Numbered from the stretch's first letter, positions 8,540 through 18,566 are shown. The stretch: DNA of 64,000 bases from Stigmatella aurantiaca DW4/3-1 (GCF_000165485.1 NC_014623.1:9938893-10002892); one strand, 5' to 3'. The notes: generated from the letters alone by a model not told the origin. Numbers and translations are program-made.

Positions 8540-11486
8540 GCGGAGGGGCATCGAGGGGCAGCTCCACCGTGAAGGTGGCCCCCCCTCCGGGCGTGTCCGT
8601 CACGGAGATCGACCCGCCATGGGCCTCCACCACCTGCCGGGAGACCCACAGCCCCAGACCCAGCCCGCCATAGTGCCGCACGGGGACGGCGCGCTCGAAA
8701 CGGTGGAAGATGCGCGCGCGGTTCTCCGGCGCCACGCCAATGCCATGATCCACCACCTCCAGGCGCGCGACATTGCCCTTCTGCCGCAACCGCACCTCCA
8801 CGGGCTTGCCCGCGCCGTACTTGATGGCGTTCGACAGGAGGTTCTGCACGAGCTGTCCCATGCGCATCGCATCGAGCTTCCCGGGCAGGCTCGCCTCCGA
8901 TTCGAGCGTGAGCGAGCACCCCCGCCGGGCCATCTCCTCGCGCAACTGCGCGACCCCGTCGGCGACGAGCCCGGCCAGATCCAGCGGCTCGGGCTTCAGC
9001 TGCAACCGGCCCGTGGCCACCAGAGAGATGTCGAGCATCGTCTCGATGAGGCCCGCGAGCCGCTGCGTCTGCCGGCGCACCGCGAAGAACCGCTCCCCCA
9101 CGCGCGCGCGGACCTCGGGGGGAAGTATCCGCTCGAGCGCCTCGGTCTGTAGCCGCAGGGCCGCCAGCGGCGTCTTGAGCTCATGGCTCGCCACCGACAA
9201 GAAGTCGTCCCGGGCGTGCACCGCCTCCTGCAACGTCAGCTCGCTGGCCTCCCGCACGGCGGCCTCCCGGCGGAGGCGGGCCATCTCCAGGCTGGAGCGC
9301 ACCCGCGCCAGCAGCTCCCGGGCGCTGAAGGGCTTCACCAGGTAATCGTCCGCTCCCGCCTCGAACCCTTCCACCGAGGCCTCCTCCCCGGTCCGGGCGG
9401 ACAGCATGATGAAGGGCACGGCCTTCCACTCGGCCTTCGCCCTCACCTCGCGCAGCAGGCCAAAGCCGCCCAGCCGGGGCATCATCACGTCCGAGAGGAT
9501 GAGGTCCGGCGTCTGCTCCCGGAGAAACTCCAGGGCCTTGACGCCGTCCGCCACGGCCTCCACCGCGAACGAGGGCTGGAGCAGCCCCACGATGTAGGCG
9601 CGCATGTCCGCGTTGTCGTCCACGACCAGCACCCGGGCGCGGGGCCGAGAGAGAACAGGGGGCGCGGGAGGCGCCGACTCTCGCAACCAGCCCATCGCCT
9701 CGTCGAGATAAGGAGCGACCTGCCCCCGCGCGGCCTCCTCTGTGCCTCCGGTGAGCACGTGCTCCGGCGGCAGGTGGTCCTTGCCGAGCGGCAGGCGCAC
9801 CGTGAAGGTGCTCCCTTGCCCCAGGACGCTGTGCACGGAGGCGCTCCCGCCGTGCAGCTTGACCAGCTCTTGCACCAGGGACAGCCCGATGCCACTGCCC
9901 TCGTGGCTGCGGGCCCAGGTGCCCTCGACCCGGTGGAAGCGCTCGAACACATGGGGCAGGGCCTCCGCGGGAATGCCCGTGCCGGTGTCCCGGACGCGCA
10001 GGACGGCCTCGGCCCCCTCCTCGCGCAGGGACACCTCGATGTCTCCCTCCAAGGTGTACTTGAGCGCGTTGGACAGCAGGTTGAAGACCACCTTCTCCCA
10101 GGCCTCCCGGTCCACCCAGACGGGACCGGCCAGCGGCTCCATCGCCACGGTGAGCACGAGCCCGGCCCGATGCATGGCCGACTCGAAGTGGCTCACGAGC
10201 TCGGCGGTGAAGGCCGGGAGATCCGTGGCCTGGTAGGCCACCTTCGCCCGGCCCGCCTCCAGGCGGGAGTAGTCGAGCAAGCTGTTGACGAGCTTGAGCA
10301 GCCGCGCCCCATTGCGCTGGACGAGCGAGAGCCGCTCGCGCTGCCGGGGAGCCAGCACCTCCTCCCGATCGGCCAGCGCATCCTCCACGGGGGCGAGCAT
10401 GAGGGTGAGCGGGGTGCGGAACTCGTGGCTGACGTTGCTGAAGAAGGCCGTCTTCGCCCGATCCAGGGCCTCGAGCTGCTCCGCGCGCCGCCTCTCCGCC
10501 TCGTAGGCCTGGACCCGGGCCACATCCGCGGCCACCTGCCGGGAGAGCAGCTGCAAGAACCCGTGATACTCCTCATTCAACGGCAACCGAGGGCTCAAGC
10601 CCGCCACGAGGACCGCGGTGGTCTCTCCGCTTCCCTCCCAGGAGAGGGGCAGCAGCAGGACGCGCGAGACCGGCTCTGGCCAAGGCCCCACGTTCAGCGT
10701 CCCGAACCGCTCACCCACGTCCTCCAGCAGCCGCTCCTGGCCAGAGTGCACCACCTCCCGGATCGGCCAGACCGGCTCCTCCTCGAGGCTCAGGCTTTCG
10801 GGGGCCGCGGCGCTCCCGGGCTCCAGGCCCGTGCAGGCCACGAGCTGGGCCCGAGGGCTCGCGGCCTTGTCCACCCGGTAGAGCAATGAGAAGGGCAGGT
10901 CCGCGATGGCATGGGAGAGCTCGGACTGGACGGCCCGGAAGATGCCCTCCACGCTCTTCTCGACCGCGGTGCGGATGGACAGCTCGCGCATGCGCTTCAT
11001 GCGGCGCTCGGTCAGCATCTGCCGCGTCGTCTCGCTCACGAGGACGACGATTCCCACCAGACGTCCCGACTCATCGTGGACCGGGATGTAGGACCAGGTG
11101 AAGAAGCACTCCTCGACGAACCCCTGCCGCTCCAGGAAGATGATCTTGTCCTGCGCGTACGAGGCCACCTTGGAGGACCGGACCTGAACGAGCATGGGAC
11201 CGAGGATGCTCCACGCCTCGGACAAGACCTGCGCCGCGGGAGCCCCCATGGAGGCCGGGTGCTTGGCGCCGAAGATGGGGCGGAAGGAGTCATTGTACAG
11301 CACCACGTACTCCTCCCCCCAGTAGAGCGCGATGGGATAGGGCGAGGCGAGCATCGTGCTCACCGTGGTGCGCAACGCCGGGGACCAGCCCGAGACAGGG
11401 CCCAGCGGCGTCTGGCTCCAGTCGATGGAGCGCATGAGCGCCCCCATCTCTCCGCCGCCCGCGAGGGCTTGCTCGGCCTCATCCAT
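8517..11486 (-). CDS. Hybrid histidine kinase (PAS-GAF-HK-REC-HK)
   Basis: 989 residues from ATG 11486, which has GGGAGG upstream; the longer frame merely overlaps the upstream kinase. Order: N-terminal PAS-like sensor (about 1-150, ALMRSIDWSQTPLGP), GAF-like region (150-310), first HisKA with SHEFRTPLTL (His about 354) and HATPase (FNLLSNALKYT, GSGIGLSL), receiver (about 615-730; VVDDNADMRAY, DLILSDVMMP with the phospho-acceptor Asp), then a second HisKA (SHELKTPLAALR, His about 766) and second HATPase (NLLSNAIKYG, GLGLGLWVS). No membrane segment is evident, so it is probably cytoplasmic. It starts inside the end of a paralogous kinase gene (8-bp overlap), so the two are cotranscribed. Confidence 0.9.
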   Translation of the reverse strand: MDEAEQALAGGGEMGALMRSIDWSQTPLGPVSGWSPALRTTVSTMLASPYPIALYWGEEYVVLYNDSFRPIFGAKHPASMGAPAAQVLSEAWSILGPMLVQVRSSKVASYAQDKIIFLERQGFVEECFFTWSYIPVHDESGRLVGIVVLVSETTRQMLTERRMKRMRELSIRTAVEKSVEGIFRAVQSELSHAIADLPFSLLYRVDKAASPRAQLVACTGLEPGSAAAPESLSLEEEPVWPIREVVHSGQERLLEDVGERFGTLNVGPWPEPVSRVLLLPLSWEGSGETTAVLVAGLSPRLPLNEEYHGFLQLLSRQVAADVARVQAYEAERRRAEQLEALDRAKTAFFSNVSHEFRTPLTLMLAPVEDALADREEVLAPRQRERLSLVQRNGARLLKLVNSLLDYSRLEAGRAKVAYQATDLPAFTAELVSHFESAMHRAGLVLTVAMEPLAGPVWVDREAWEKVVFNLLSNALKYTLEGDIEVSLREEGAEAVLRVRDTGTGIPAEALPHVFERFHRVEGTWARSHEGSGIGLSLVQELVKLHGGSASVHSVLGQGSTFTVRLPLGKDHLPPEHVLTGGTEEAARGQVAPYLDEAMGWLRESAPPAPPVLSRPRARVLVVDDNADMRAYIVGLLQPSFAVEAVADGVKALEFLREQTPDLILSDVMMPRLGGFGLLREVRAKAEWKAVPFIMLSARTGEEASVEGFEAGADDYLVKPFSARELLARVRSSLEMARLRREAAVREASELTLQEAVHARDDFLSVASHELKTPLAALRLQTEALERILPPEVRARVGERFFAVRRQTQRLAGLIETMLDISLVATGRLQLKPEPLDLAGLVADGVAQLREEMARRGCSLTLESEASLPGKLDAMRMGQLVQNLLSNAIKYGAGKPVEVRLRQKGNVARLEVVDHGIGVAPENRARIFHRFERAVPVRHYGGLGLGLWVSRQVVEAHGGSISVTDTPGGGATFTVELPLDAPPLKASGQA

Positions 11487-14400
11487 GGAGTCCCTCCCGC
11501 TCCCCCACCGCCTTCGCGCCCGCCGTGAGCGGCATGCGGACCGTGAACGTGGTCCCTTCCTTCTCCACGGAATGGATCTCCACCTGGCCTCCGTGCGCGC
11601 GCACGATGTGATCCACGATGTAGAGCCCCAGGCCCACGCTGCGCCCGATGTTGTTTGCCTCGGATTCACCGCGCTGCATGGGCTGGAAGAGCCGCGGCAG
11701 CAGCTCCGCCGGAATCGGAGCCCCGTCGTTGTGGACCTCGAGCACCCCGTCCCCGGCTTCCTCGAACACCCGCACCCGGACCGGCGTTCCGGCGCGGCTG
11801 TAGTGAAGGGCATTGCTGATGAGGTTGGTCAGCACCTGCGCCGTCCGGTCTCCATCCCAGACGGCCTGGCCTGTCCCCTTCCGGTCGAGTTCGATGACGC
11901 GCCCGGGGTGCGCGGCCTGGAGCTCGTCCACCACCTGCTGGCTCAGCGCGTGGACGTCGAGCGCCTTGGGCTGGATGGGCAGCCCCCCGCCGAGCCGGGC
12001 CTGCGTGAAGTCGAGCAGGTCCCGGATCATCCGGTTGGCCCGCTCCGCCGCCGTGAAGATGCGGCTGATGGGCCTGCGCTGGCGCTCCTCCAGCTCCGGC
12101 CGGCGCAGCAGCGTCGCGGCCGACAGGGTGATGGCCGCCAGGGGATTGCGCAGGTCATGGCTGACGATGCCAATGAGGTGCTGCTCGAAGTCGGCGCGCT
12201 CCTGCGCCAGCCGCTCGCGCTTCGCGCGCTCCCGCGCCAGCCGCAAGACCCCTTCCACGCGCGCCAGGAGCTCTCGCGCGCTGAAGGGCTTCACGAGGTA
12301 GTCATCCGCCCCCGCCTGGAGCCCCCCCACCGTGGCCTCCTCGCCCGCTCGCGCGGACAAGAGGATGAAGGGCACGGCGGCGGTCCTCGGCTTCGCGCGG
12401 AACTCACGCAGCAGCGCGAAGCCATCCATCCCCGGCATCATCACGTCCGACAGCACGAGGTCCGGCAGGCGCGCCTCGGCCGCCCGGAGCGCCTCCGTCC
12501 CATCCGCCACCGTCTCGACGGTGAAGCGCGACTCCAGCAGGCGCCGCACGTAGTCGCGCATGTCCGCGTTGTCATCGGCGAGCAGGATGTGCCCCCCGGA
12601 GGCCTGGCCCCGGGCCTGGGGCAGGGCCTTCGACGGCGCCAGGGCCTCCTCGGCACTGCCGGACACGGGCCTCACGGTGCCCAGCCAGCCCGAGGCTTCG
12701 TTGAGGAAGGGGGCCACCCCGGCGCTGGTGGGCGCATGGTTCCGGGGCGCGGCGAGCCGCTCGCGCGGCAGGTGGGCGGAGCCAGCCGGCAGGCTCACCG
12801 TGAAGGTGCTTCCCCGGCCCAGCGTGCTGTCGGCCCGGACGGTGCCGCCGTGCAGCCGGACCAGCTCCTGCACCAGGGACAGCCCGATGCCGCTGCCCTC
12901 GTGGCTGCGGCCCTTCGCGCCGTGGACCCGGTGGAAGCGCTCGAAGATGCGGGGCAGCTCCTCGGGAGGAATGCCCGTGCCGGTGTCTCTCACGGACAGC
13001 TCCACCTGGGAGCCCTTCCACCGCAGGGCGACGCCGATCTCCCCCTCGAAGGTGAACTTGAGCGCGTTGGAGACGAGGTTGAGGACAACCTTCTCCCACA
13101 TCTCCGGATCCACCCAGATGGGGGTGGGCAGGGGCGGACACTCCACCACGAGGCGCAGCCCGGCCTTCGTCACGGCGGAGTCGAACGCGCTGGCGAGGCC
13201 CACGGTGAGGGAGGCAAGGTCCGTGGGCTGATAGCTGGCCTGCACGCGGCCGGCCTCCAGGCGGCTGAAGTCCAGGAGCGTGTTGACGAGCTTGAAGAGG
13301 CGCAGGCCGTTGCGGTGGACCCGCTCCAGCGCCTCGCGCTCCTCGCCCTCCAGCCGATCCGAGGCGAGCACGTCCTCGACCGGGCCGAGCATCAGCGTCA
13401 GCGGGGTGCGGAACTCATGGCTGACGTTGCTGAAGAAGACCGTCTTGGAGCGATCCACCTCGGCGAGCGTCTCCGCGCGGCGCTTCTCCTCCTCGTAGGC
13501 CCGCGCGTTGGCGATGGCCGTGGAGATGTGGCCCGCGATGAGCCCCATGAAGCCCCGGTACCGCTCGTCGTACTCGAGCCGGACGCTCAGGCCCATCAGG
13601 AGGAACCCCGCGGGGCTCCCCTCGGGCGAACCCTCCATGGCCAGCACCATGGCGTGGGTGGGCGCCCGAGGCCCCTCGGCCACCAGGTCCGTGCGCAGGA
13701 ACTGGCACAGGCGCGCCACCTCGAGGGGCTGGCGCGATTGAAGGGCCTCGTGCAACGGGCCCGCTTTCCCGAAGGACTCCAGGCGGAGCCGCGGCGGGGG
13801 AGGGGCGCTGCCCGGTGGGAGCCCCGTGGAGGCGGCCAGGGACACGTGCTGACCGTCCCCATCGGCCAGGTAGAGGAGCGCGAACGGCAGATCATGCGGG
13901 TTCTCACCGAGCGCCTGCACCGCCCGCGCGGCCGCGTCCTCGACGCGCTTGGCCCGGAACGAGCTGGCGGCGACCTGCTGGAGCGTGTGCAGCCGCCGCT
14001 CTCCGAGCACCTGACTGCTGGTCTCTTGGGCGGTGACGAGCACGCCGCCCGCTCCCCCGAAACCGTTGGGAATGGGGCTGTACGAGAAGGTGAAGTAAGC
14101 GTCCTCTGTGAAACCCTTCCGGTGGAGGGTGAGCAGGAAGTGCTCGGCCCACTCGGCCCGGCCGTGCCGGAGGACCCCTTCGTGCAAGGGGCCCAAGACG
14201 TGCCAGATCTCCGACCAGATCTCCGAGGCGGGCTTTCCCAGCGCGGCGGGGTGTTTGACCCCCAGGATGGGCCGGTAGGCATCGTTGTAGAGCTGAAGGA
14301 AGCGCTCGCCCCAGCGGATCACCATGGGAAAACGGTTGCTGAGCACCAAGCCCACCATGGTGCGCAGGGCAGGAGACCAGGCCTCCACGGGACCGAGTTC

Positions 14401-14487
14401 CGTCTTCGACCAGTCGATGGAGCGCATGAGGGCACCCATCTCGCCCCCGCCCGCGAAGACCTCCTCGGCTGAGCTACCCGGGCTCAT
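11479..14487 (-). CDS. Hybrid histidine kinase, paralogue of the adjacent kinase
   Basis: 1002 residues from ATG 14487, preceded by GGAAGGAAGG. It has the same architecture as its downstream neighbour: PAS-like domain with ALMRSIDWSKTELGP, GAF-like domain, HisKA (SHEFRTPLTLML, His about 354), HATPase (LNLVSNALKFT), receiver (ADDNADMRDYV, LVLSDVMMPGMDG), second HisKA (SHDLRNPLAAITL, His about 774) and HATPase (NLISNALHYS, GLGLYIVDHI). The shared N-terminal motif shows a tandem duplication, while the second HK modules differ: SHDLRNP is close to that of the kinase at the left edge of the window, SHELKTP is not. Input signal and output regulator are unknown. Confidence 0.9.
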   Translation of the reverse strand: MSPGSSAEEVFAGGGEMGALMRSIDWSKTELGPVEAWSPALRTMVGLVLSNRFPMVIRWGERFLQLYNDAYRPILGVKHPAALGKPASEIWSEIWHVLGPLHEGVLRHGRAEWAEHFLLTLHRKGFTEDAYFTFSYSPIPNGFGGAGGVLVTAQETSSQVLGERRLHTLQQVAASSFRAKRVEDAAARAVQALGENPHDLPFALLYLADGDGQHVSLAASTGLPPGSAPPPPRLRLESFGKAGPLHEALQSRQPLEVARLCQFLRTDLVAEGPRAPTHAMVLAMEGSPEGSPAGFLLMGLSVRLEYDERYRGFMGLIAGHISTAIANARAYEEEKRRAETLAEVDRSKTVFFSNVSHEFRTPLTLMLGPVEDVLASDRLEGEEREALERVHRNGLRLFKLVNTLLDFSRLEAGRVQASYQPTDLASLTVGLASAFDSAVTKAGLRLVVECPPLPTPIWVDPEMWEKVVLNLVSNALKFTFEGEIGVALRWKGSQVELSVRDTGTGIPPEELPRIFERFHRVHGAKGRSHEGSGIGLSLVQELVRLHGGTVRADSTLGRGSTFTVSLPAGSAHLPRERLAAPRNHAPTSAGVAPFLNEASGWLGTVRPVSGSAEEALAPSKALPQARGQASGGHILLADDNADMRDYVRRLLESRFTVETVADGTEALRAAEARLPDLVLSDVMMPGMDGFALLREFRAKPRTAAVPFILLSARAGEEATVGGLQAGADDYLVKPFSARELLARVEGVLRLARERAKRERLAQERADFEQHLIGIVSHDLRNPLAAITLSAATLLRRPELEERQRRPISRIFTAAERANRMIRDLLDFTQARLGGGLPIQPKALDVHALSQQVVDELQAAHPGRVIELDRKGTGQAVWDGDRTAQVLTNLISNALHYSRAGTPVRVRVFEEAGDGVLEVHNDGAPIPAELLPRLFQPMQRGESEANNIGRSVGLGLYIVDHIVRAHGGQVEIHSVEKEGTTFTVRMPLTAGAKAVGEREGLHG

Positions 14488-15127
14488 GCCACCTTCCTTC
14501 CCTGCTGGGCCGCGCTGGCATGCGCGCCCCCGCATACCAGGGACAATCCTCGCCAGGACCGAAAACTTCTGCCGCAACCGGTCATTCGATGTGTTCCGAA
14601 CGACTCACCCCGCAGGGAGACCAGGCAAGCAACCACGCCCCCAGGGGTGGGTACGAATGACCCAGACGCGGGGCGGGAACCCCTCGAGGCCATCGGGAAA
14701 CCGGTGGACTGCCGGAGGGTGCTGATCAACACCCCGGCGCTCACGGGAGATGGCCCCCCAGATGCTGAAAGCCTTGCATGGCCGATCCCGAAGCACTCAG
14801 GGCTTCTCTCCTCTGGACGATGACCCTCGACGCAGCCATGTGTCTGGCTCCCGAACCCGTATTCTCCATCCAAGCAAGGGGCTGGCAGCGGCCGTCACGG
14901 CCAGTGTCATCAGCGACAGCGGCATGGACACCTTGCCACCCACAAGTGGCCCTCCCGCACTTCGTGCGGCTCGCGTTCTGAGGAATTCACAAGGGCGTCG
15001 TGCCAGTCGCAGCCCCGCGGAACCCGTCTGCTTGTCGGACAGGTTCGTGTCAGCGGGCACAAGGGTCCGCGCCCGGAGGAATAGCGCGCGACCGGGAGCG
15101 AGGGATGCCCATCACCAAAACAGTTTC
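14488..15127. other. 640-bp region without a supported gene
   Basis: The upstream region of the kinase pair and the 3' side of the 465-residue gene. Several short frames exist, but none has a convincing ribosome binding site or protein character. It contains one copy of a short hairpin repeat at 15021-15046 and presumably the promoter of the kinase operon near 14500-14600, which I could not define. Confidence 0.5.
15021..15046 (+). repeat. Short dispersed hairpin repeat, copy A
   Basis: AACCCGTCTGCTTGTCGGAC followed by AGGTTC forms an imperfect stem (AACCcGTC/GACaGGTT). Closely similar 26-mers occur at 31447-31472 and, inverted, at 62218-62243. The other two lie inside a longer shared segment; this one stands alone between genes. 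Confidence 0.5.
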
Positions 15128-16525
15128 TTACTGCGGGTTCTCGTTCGTGTGGGGCGGAGGAGGGCCATTGGGGGTCTGCTGAGCAGCACTCAGCGTGGCC
15201 AGTTGCTGGCGGGCAAGGAATCCCCGGACGGCGGACTGAAGGGTCACCACGAGCGCCTCCTGCCGTTTCCGCATGGCCTCCTCCTCCGCCTGAGCGATTC
15301 GTTCCTTGAACAGCGCCAGGCCCGTCTTGGGCTTGGAGGGGGCCCCTCCCGGCACCAGGGGCGGAGGAGCGATCTGGAACTGGTACGTGGAGAGATCTGG
15401 CACATGGGTCCAGTAGGTCTTGTCGACGCTCGCGGCGAGTGCGGCGAGCTTCGTGGCCAAGTTCTCGTGAAGCCACTCCTCGAACCCGGTGTCGGGTGCC
15501 TCGGCCTCATGCTTCGTCATCATCCAGGTGACGATCAGGGCGATGCAGCGTTGGACATAGCGCCAGTTGTCATGGCGAGGCTCTCCATGAGCCTTGTAGA
15601 AGTGCATGGCGTTGACCGAATCGAGGGTTTGGGGAGCCCAGAGCTCTTCACAGACGAGCGTTCTCCACGGAAGCAAGCCCTGGCCGTAAAGGTCGATGGC
15701 GATGCGCGCCAACAGGTGCCATTCATGGTGGCGCGTGCTTTCGGCGAGGCAGGCCACCATGAACCAGTACCGTGTGGGCCAATGCAATCCGGGATTGAGA
15801 ATGTCACACGGGTAATCCAGGAGCTGGCACAAGACGGTGCGATCTGGACTCCCAGCACCCGAGAGAATCTCCAAGTATTTGATCCCGACGAAAGTACAGG
15901 AGGCCGTGGGCTTCTTCGCGCCCGGCATACTCATCCTGTGGGGATCGTAGTACAGCGTGTCATCGGCGAGTTTCACACCCTGCTTGAGCAGGCGGTAATC
16001 CGTGTAGACATACCAACTGCCCCCCACGAGTGGCACGAAGGTCGTGGTCAGGTCCACGGCCCTGAGCTGCCCCTTGAAATGTGTTGTCGCTTTGGTGAGC
16101 AAGTCCTTCGCAAACGGCGACACGCACGACACGCTCTGAGCAGCAGTGCAGAGCTCGCGCAACACCCAAGTGCCCTTTTCTTCCCCCTTCTGGATCTTTT
16201 TGGAAGTGGTGTGGGCCGTGTCCCACAGCGTGGGCTGCTTCGACGTGTTGGCGTTGGTCGCCTGGGGCTTCTCCTCCTTGGGGAAGAGGTGGAGGGCCAC
16301 GATTTCGCCGCTCATGCGCAACGTGTTGAACTCTAAGTACTTCGTGATCTGCTTCATCTCCTGCTCGATGAGCTGCTTTTTTTTCACCTGGACCACGGCC
16401 ACGCAGTCGAAGTTCGCGAGCGTGTCCAAGAACCAGGCGGGGTTCAGCTTGGGGAGAGGCTCCTCCCAACGCCTCTGGACTTCGTTGGCCGCGAGGCCGG
16501 TGCCGTATTCGAGGATCGCCACCAT
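15128..16525 (-). CDS. Protein of unknown function with a C-terminal IQ-like motif
   Basis: 465 residues; ATG 16525 has GGGAG upstream. I do not recognise the family. The N-terminal part (MVAILEYGTGLAAN) shows no signal peptide; the body is mixed, with Trp- and His-rich stretches (ESTRHHEWHLLARIAIDLYG). A basic helical segment (about 385-420, ALFKERIAQAEEEAMRKRQE) leads into VTLQSAVRGFLARQ (about 422-435). This fits the IQ consensus LQxxxRGxxxR, used in eukaryotes to bind calmodulin-like proteins. The tail is Pro/Asn-rich. It lies 118 bp from kup on the same strand and could be cotranscribed with it. Function unknown. Confidence 0.7.
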   Translation of the reverse strand: MVAILEYGTGLAANEVQRRWEEPLPKLNPAWFLDTLANFDCVAVVQVKKKQLIEQEMKQITKYLEFNTLRMSGEIVALHLFPKEEKPQATNANTSKQPTLWDTAHTTSKKIQKGEEKGTWVLRELCTAAQSVSCVSPFAKDLLTKATTHFKGQLRAVDLTTTFVPLVGGSWYVYTDYRLLKQGVKLADDTLYYDPHRMSMPGAKKPTASCTFVGIKYLEILSGAGSPDRTVLCQLLDYPCDILNPGLHWPTRYWFMVACLAESTRHHEWHLLARIAIDLYGQGLLPWRTLVCEELWAPQTLDSVNAMHFYKAHGEPRHDNWRYVQRCIALIVTWMMTKHEAEAPDTGFEEWLHENLATKLAALAASVDKTYWTHVPDLSTYQFQIAPPPLVPGGAPSKPKTGLALFKERIAQAEEEAMRKRQEALVVTLQSAVRGFLARQQLATLSAAQQTPNGPPPPHTNENPQ

Positions 16526-16643
16526 GAGGAATGCTCCCGCGTCCTGGGTCCACGCTGCTCTTCACGAGACGCGCCCTCATGGTAGCCGAGCGCGCGTGCG
16601 CGTCGCGAGCCCCCCCGCCGGTTTCCGCTGTGGCAGGTACTCG

Positions 16644-18566
16644 CTACAACTCCACCTGCGTCCCCAGCTCCACCACGCGATTGGGAGGAATCCGGAAGTA
16701 CGAGGTGGCGCTGCGCGCGTTGCGGCTCATCCACGCGAAGAGCGCCTCCCGCCACATCGCCATCCCCGGCTTCTTCGAGGGAATCAACGTCTCGCGCCCC
16801 AGGAAGAACGACGTGCTCATCAGCTGGAACTGCAACCCCTGCTCCCGTCCCCGCTTGAGGATGTCTGGAATGCTCGGGTTCTCCATGAAGCCGTAGCGCG
16901 CAATCACTCGCACGAAGCCTTGCTCCAACGGCTCCACCTCCACCCGCTCCGACGGAGGCACGTGCGGCACCTCTTCCGAGAGGATGGTCAGCAACACCAC
17001 CTGCTCGTGCAAGACCTTGTTGTGCTTCAAATTGTGCAGCAGCGCCGGCGGCGTCCCCTCCGGGTTGCCCGTCATGAACACCGCCGTGCCCGGCACCCGC
17101 AGGGGCGGATGGTCCCCGCTGAGGCTGTCCAGCAGGCCCTTCAGCTCCATGCTCGCCTCGCGCAGCTTGGCCGCCAGGATCTCCCGCCCCCGCTTCCACG
17201 TCGTCAGCAGCGTGAAGAGCATTGCCGCCAAGAGCAGCGGGAACCAGCCACCGTCCGGAATCTTCACCGCGTTGGCGCAGAAGAACGACACGTCCACCGC
17301 CAGGAACAACCCCACCACCGGCAGCGCCACCCGCCGCTTCCAGCCCCAGCGCTCCCGCGCCACCACGTATGCCAGCACCGTGGTGATGGTCGCCGTCCCC
17401 GCCACCGCAATGCCATACGCCGCCGCCAGCGCGCTCGAGGAGCGGAAGCCCAGCACCAGAAGCACCACGCCCGCCAGCAGCAGGAAGTTCAGCCCGGGCA
17501 GGTAGATCTGCCCCATCTCCTCCGCCGAGGTGTGCACCACCTCCATGCGCGGGCAGTACCCCAACTGCATCGCCTGCCGCGTCAGCGAGAAGACGCCGGC
17601 GATGAGCGCCTGCGAGGCAATCACCGCCGCCACCATGGCCAGCGCCACCAGCGGGTAGAGCCCCCAGGAGGGCGCCAGCAGGTAGAACGGGTTGCGCGCC
17701 GCCTCCGGCGCCCTCAACAGCAGCGCCCCCTGCCCCAGGTAGTTGAGCATCAGCGACGGCAGCACCAGCGCGAACCACGCCGTGCGGATGGGCTTCACGC
17801 CGAAGTGGCCCATGTCCGCGTACAGCGCCTCGCCGCCCGTCACCACCAGGAACACCGAGCCCAGCACCAGGAAGCCATGCCCCCCGTTGTGCAGGAAGAA
17901 GCGCACCCCGTGCACCGGCGACAGCGAGCCCAGCACCGCCAGGTTCTGCACCAGCTCCTTCACCCCCAGCACCGCCAGCGTGACGAACCACACCGTCATC
18001 ACCGGCCCAAACAGCGCCCCGATGCCCCCCGTCCCCTTCCGCTGCAACATGAAGAGCCCCAGCAGGATGACCAGGCTGATCGGCAAGAGGTAGGGCTCGA
18101 AGAGCGGCGTGGCCACGCTCAGGCCCTCCACCGCGCTCAGCACCGACATGGCCGGGGTGATGATGCCATCCCCATACAGCAGCGCCGCGCCGAACAGCCC
18201 CAGCGCCACCAGCACCGGCCGCGCCGGGTGGGGTGCCCGGATGCCCTTGGGCCGCTGGAGCACCAGCGCCATCAACGCCAGGATGCCGCCCTCGCCCCGG
18301 TTATCCGCCCGCGTCACGAACAGCAGGTACTTCATCGAGATCAACACGAACAGCGACCAGAAGATCAGCGACAGCACCCCCATGACATTCTCTGGCGTCG
18401 GGGCAATGCTGTGCGGCCCGCTGAAGCACTCTCGCAACGCGTACAGCGGACTCGTGCCGATGTCCCCGTAGACGATGCCCAGGGCCCCCAGGGCCAGCGT
18501 CGCCGTGCGTTTGAAGGTGTCCGGCCCCTCGGAAGGAGTGCCCGGCGCTGCCGTGGTCGCGTTCAC
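16644..18566 (-). CDS. kup: KUP-family potassium uptake permease
   Basis: About 640 residues from a GTG at 18566; a longer frame to 18626 adds a non-conserved stretch. The N-terminus carries the family signature LGALGIVYGDIGTSPLYALR, followed by about 12 hydrophobic segments in the first 440 residues (for example YLLPISLVILLGLFML, VMTVWFVTLAVLGV) and a soluble C-terminal domain ending in YFRIPPNRVVELGTQVEL. Kup imports K+ driven by the proton gradient across the inner membrane. Length fits the family (E. coli Kup is about 620). No regulatory element is visible. Confidence 0.93.
   Translation of the reverse strand: MNATTAAPGTPSEGPDTFKRTATLALGALGIVYGDIGTSPLYALRECFSGPHSIAPTPENVMGVLSLIFWSLFVLISMKYLLFVTRADNRGEGGILALMALVLQRPKGIRAPHPARPVLVALGLFGAALLYGDGIITPAMSVLSAVEGLSVATPLFEPYLLPISLVILLGLFMLQRKGTGGIGALFGPVMTVWFVTLAVLGVKELVQNLAVLGSLSPVHGVRFFLHNGGHGFLVLGSVFLVVTGGEALYADMGHFGVKPIRTAWFALVLPSLMLNYLGQGALLLRAPEAARNPFYLLAPSWGLYPLVALAMVAAVIASQALIAGVFSLTRQAMQLGYCPRMEVVHTSAEEMGQIYLPGLNFLLLAGVVLLVLGFRSSSALAAAYGIAVAGTATITTVLAYVVARERWGWKRRVALPVVGLFLAVDVSFFCANAVKIPDGGWFPLLLAAMLFTLLTTWKRGREILAAKLREASMELKGLLDSLSGDHPPLRVPGTAVFMTGNPEGTPPALLHNLKHNKVLHEQVVLLTILSEEVPHVPPSERVEVEPLEQGFVRVIARYGFMENPSIPDILKRGREQGLQFQLMSTSFFLGRETLIPSKKPGMAMWREALFAWMSRNARSATSYFRIPPNRVVELGTQVEL

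Noticed and set aside
14750-16336. 528-codon plus-strand frame over the IQ-motif gene
   Set aside because: The minus-strand frame has a good ribosome binding site, an ATG and normal protein composition; the plus frame does not.
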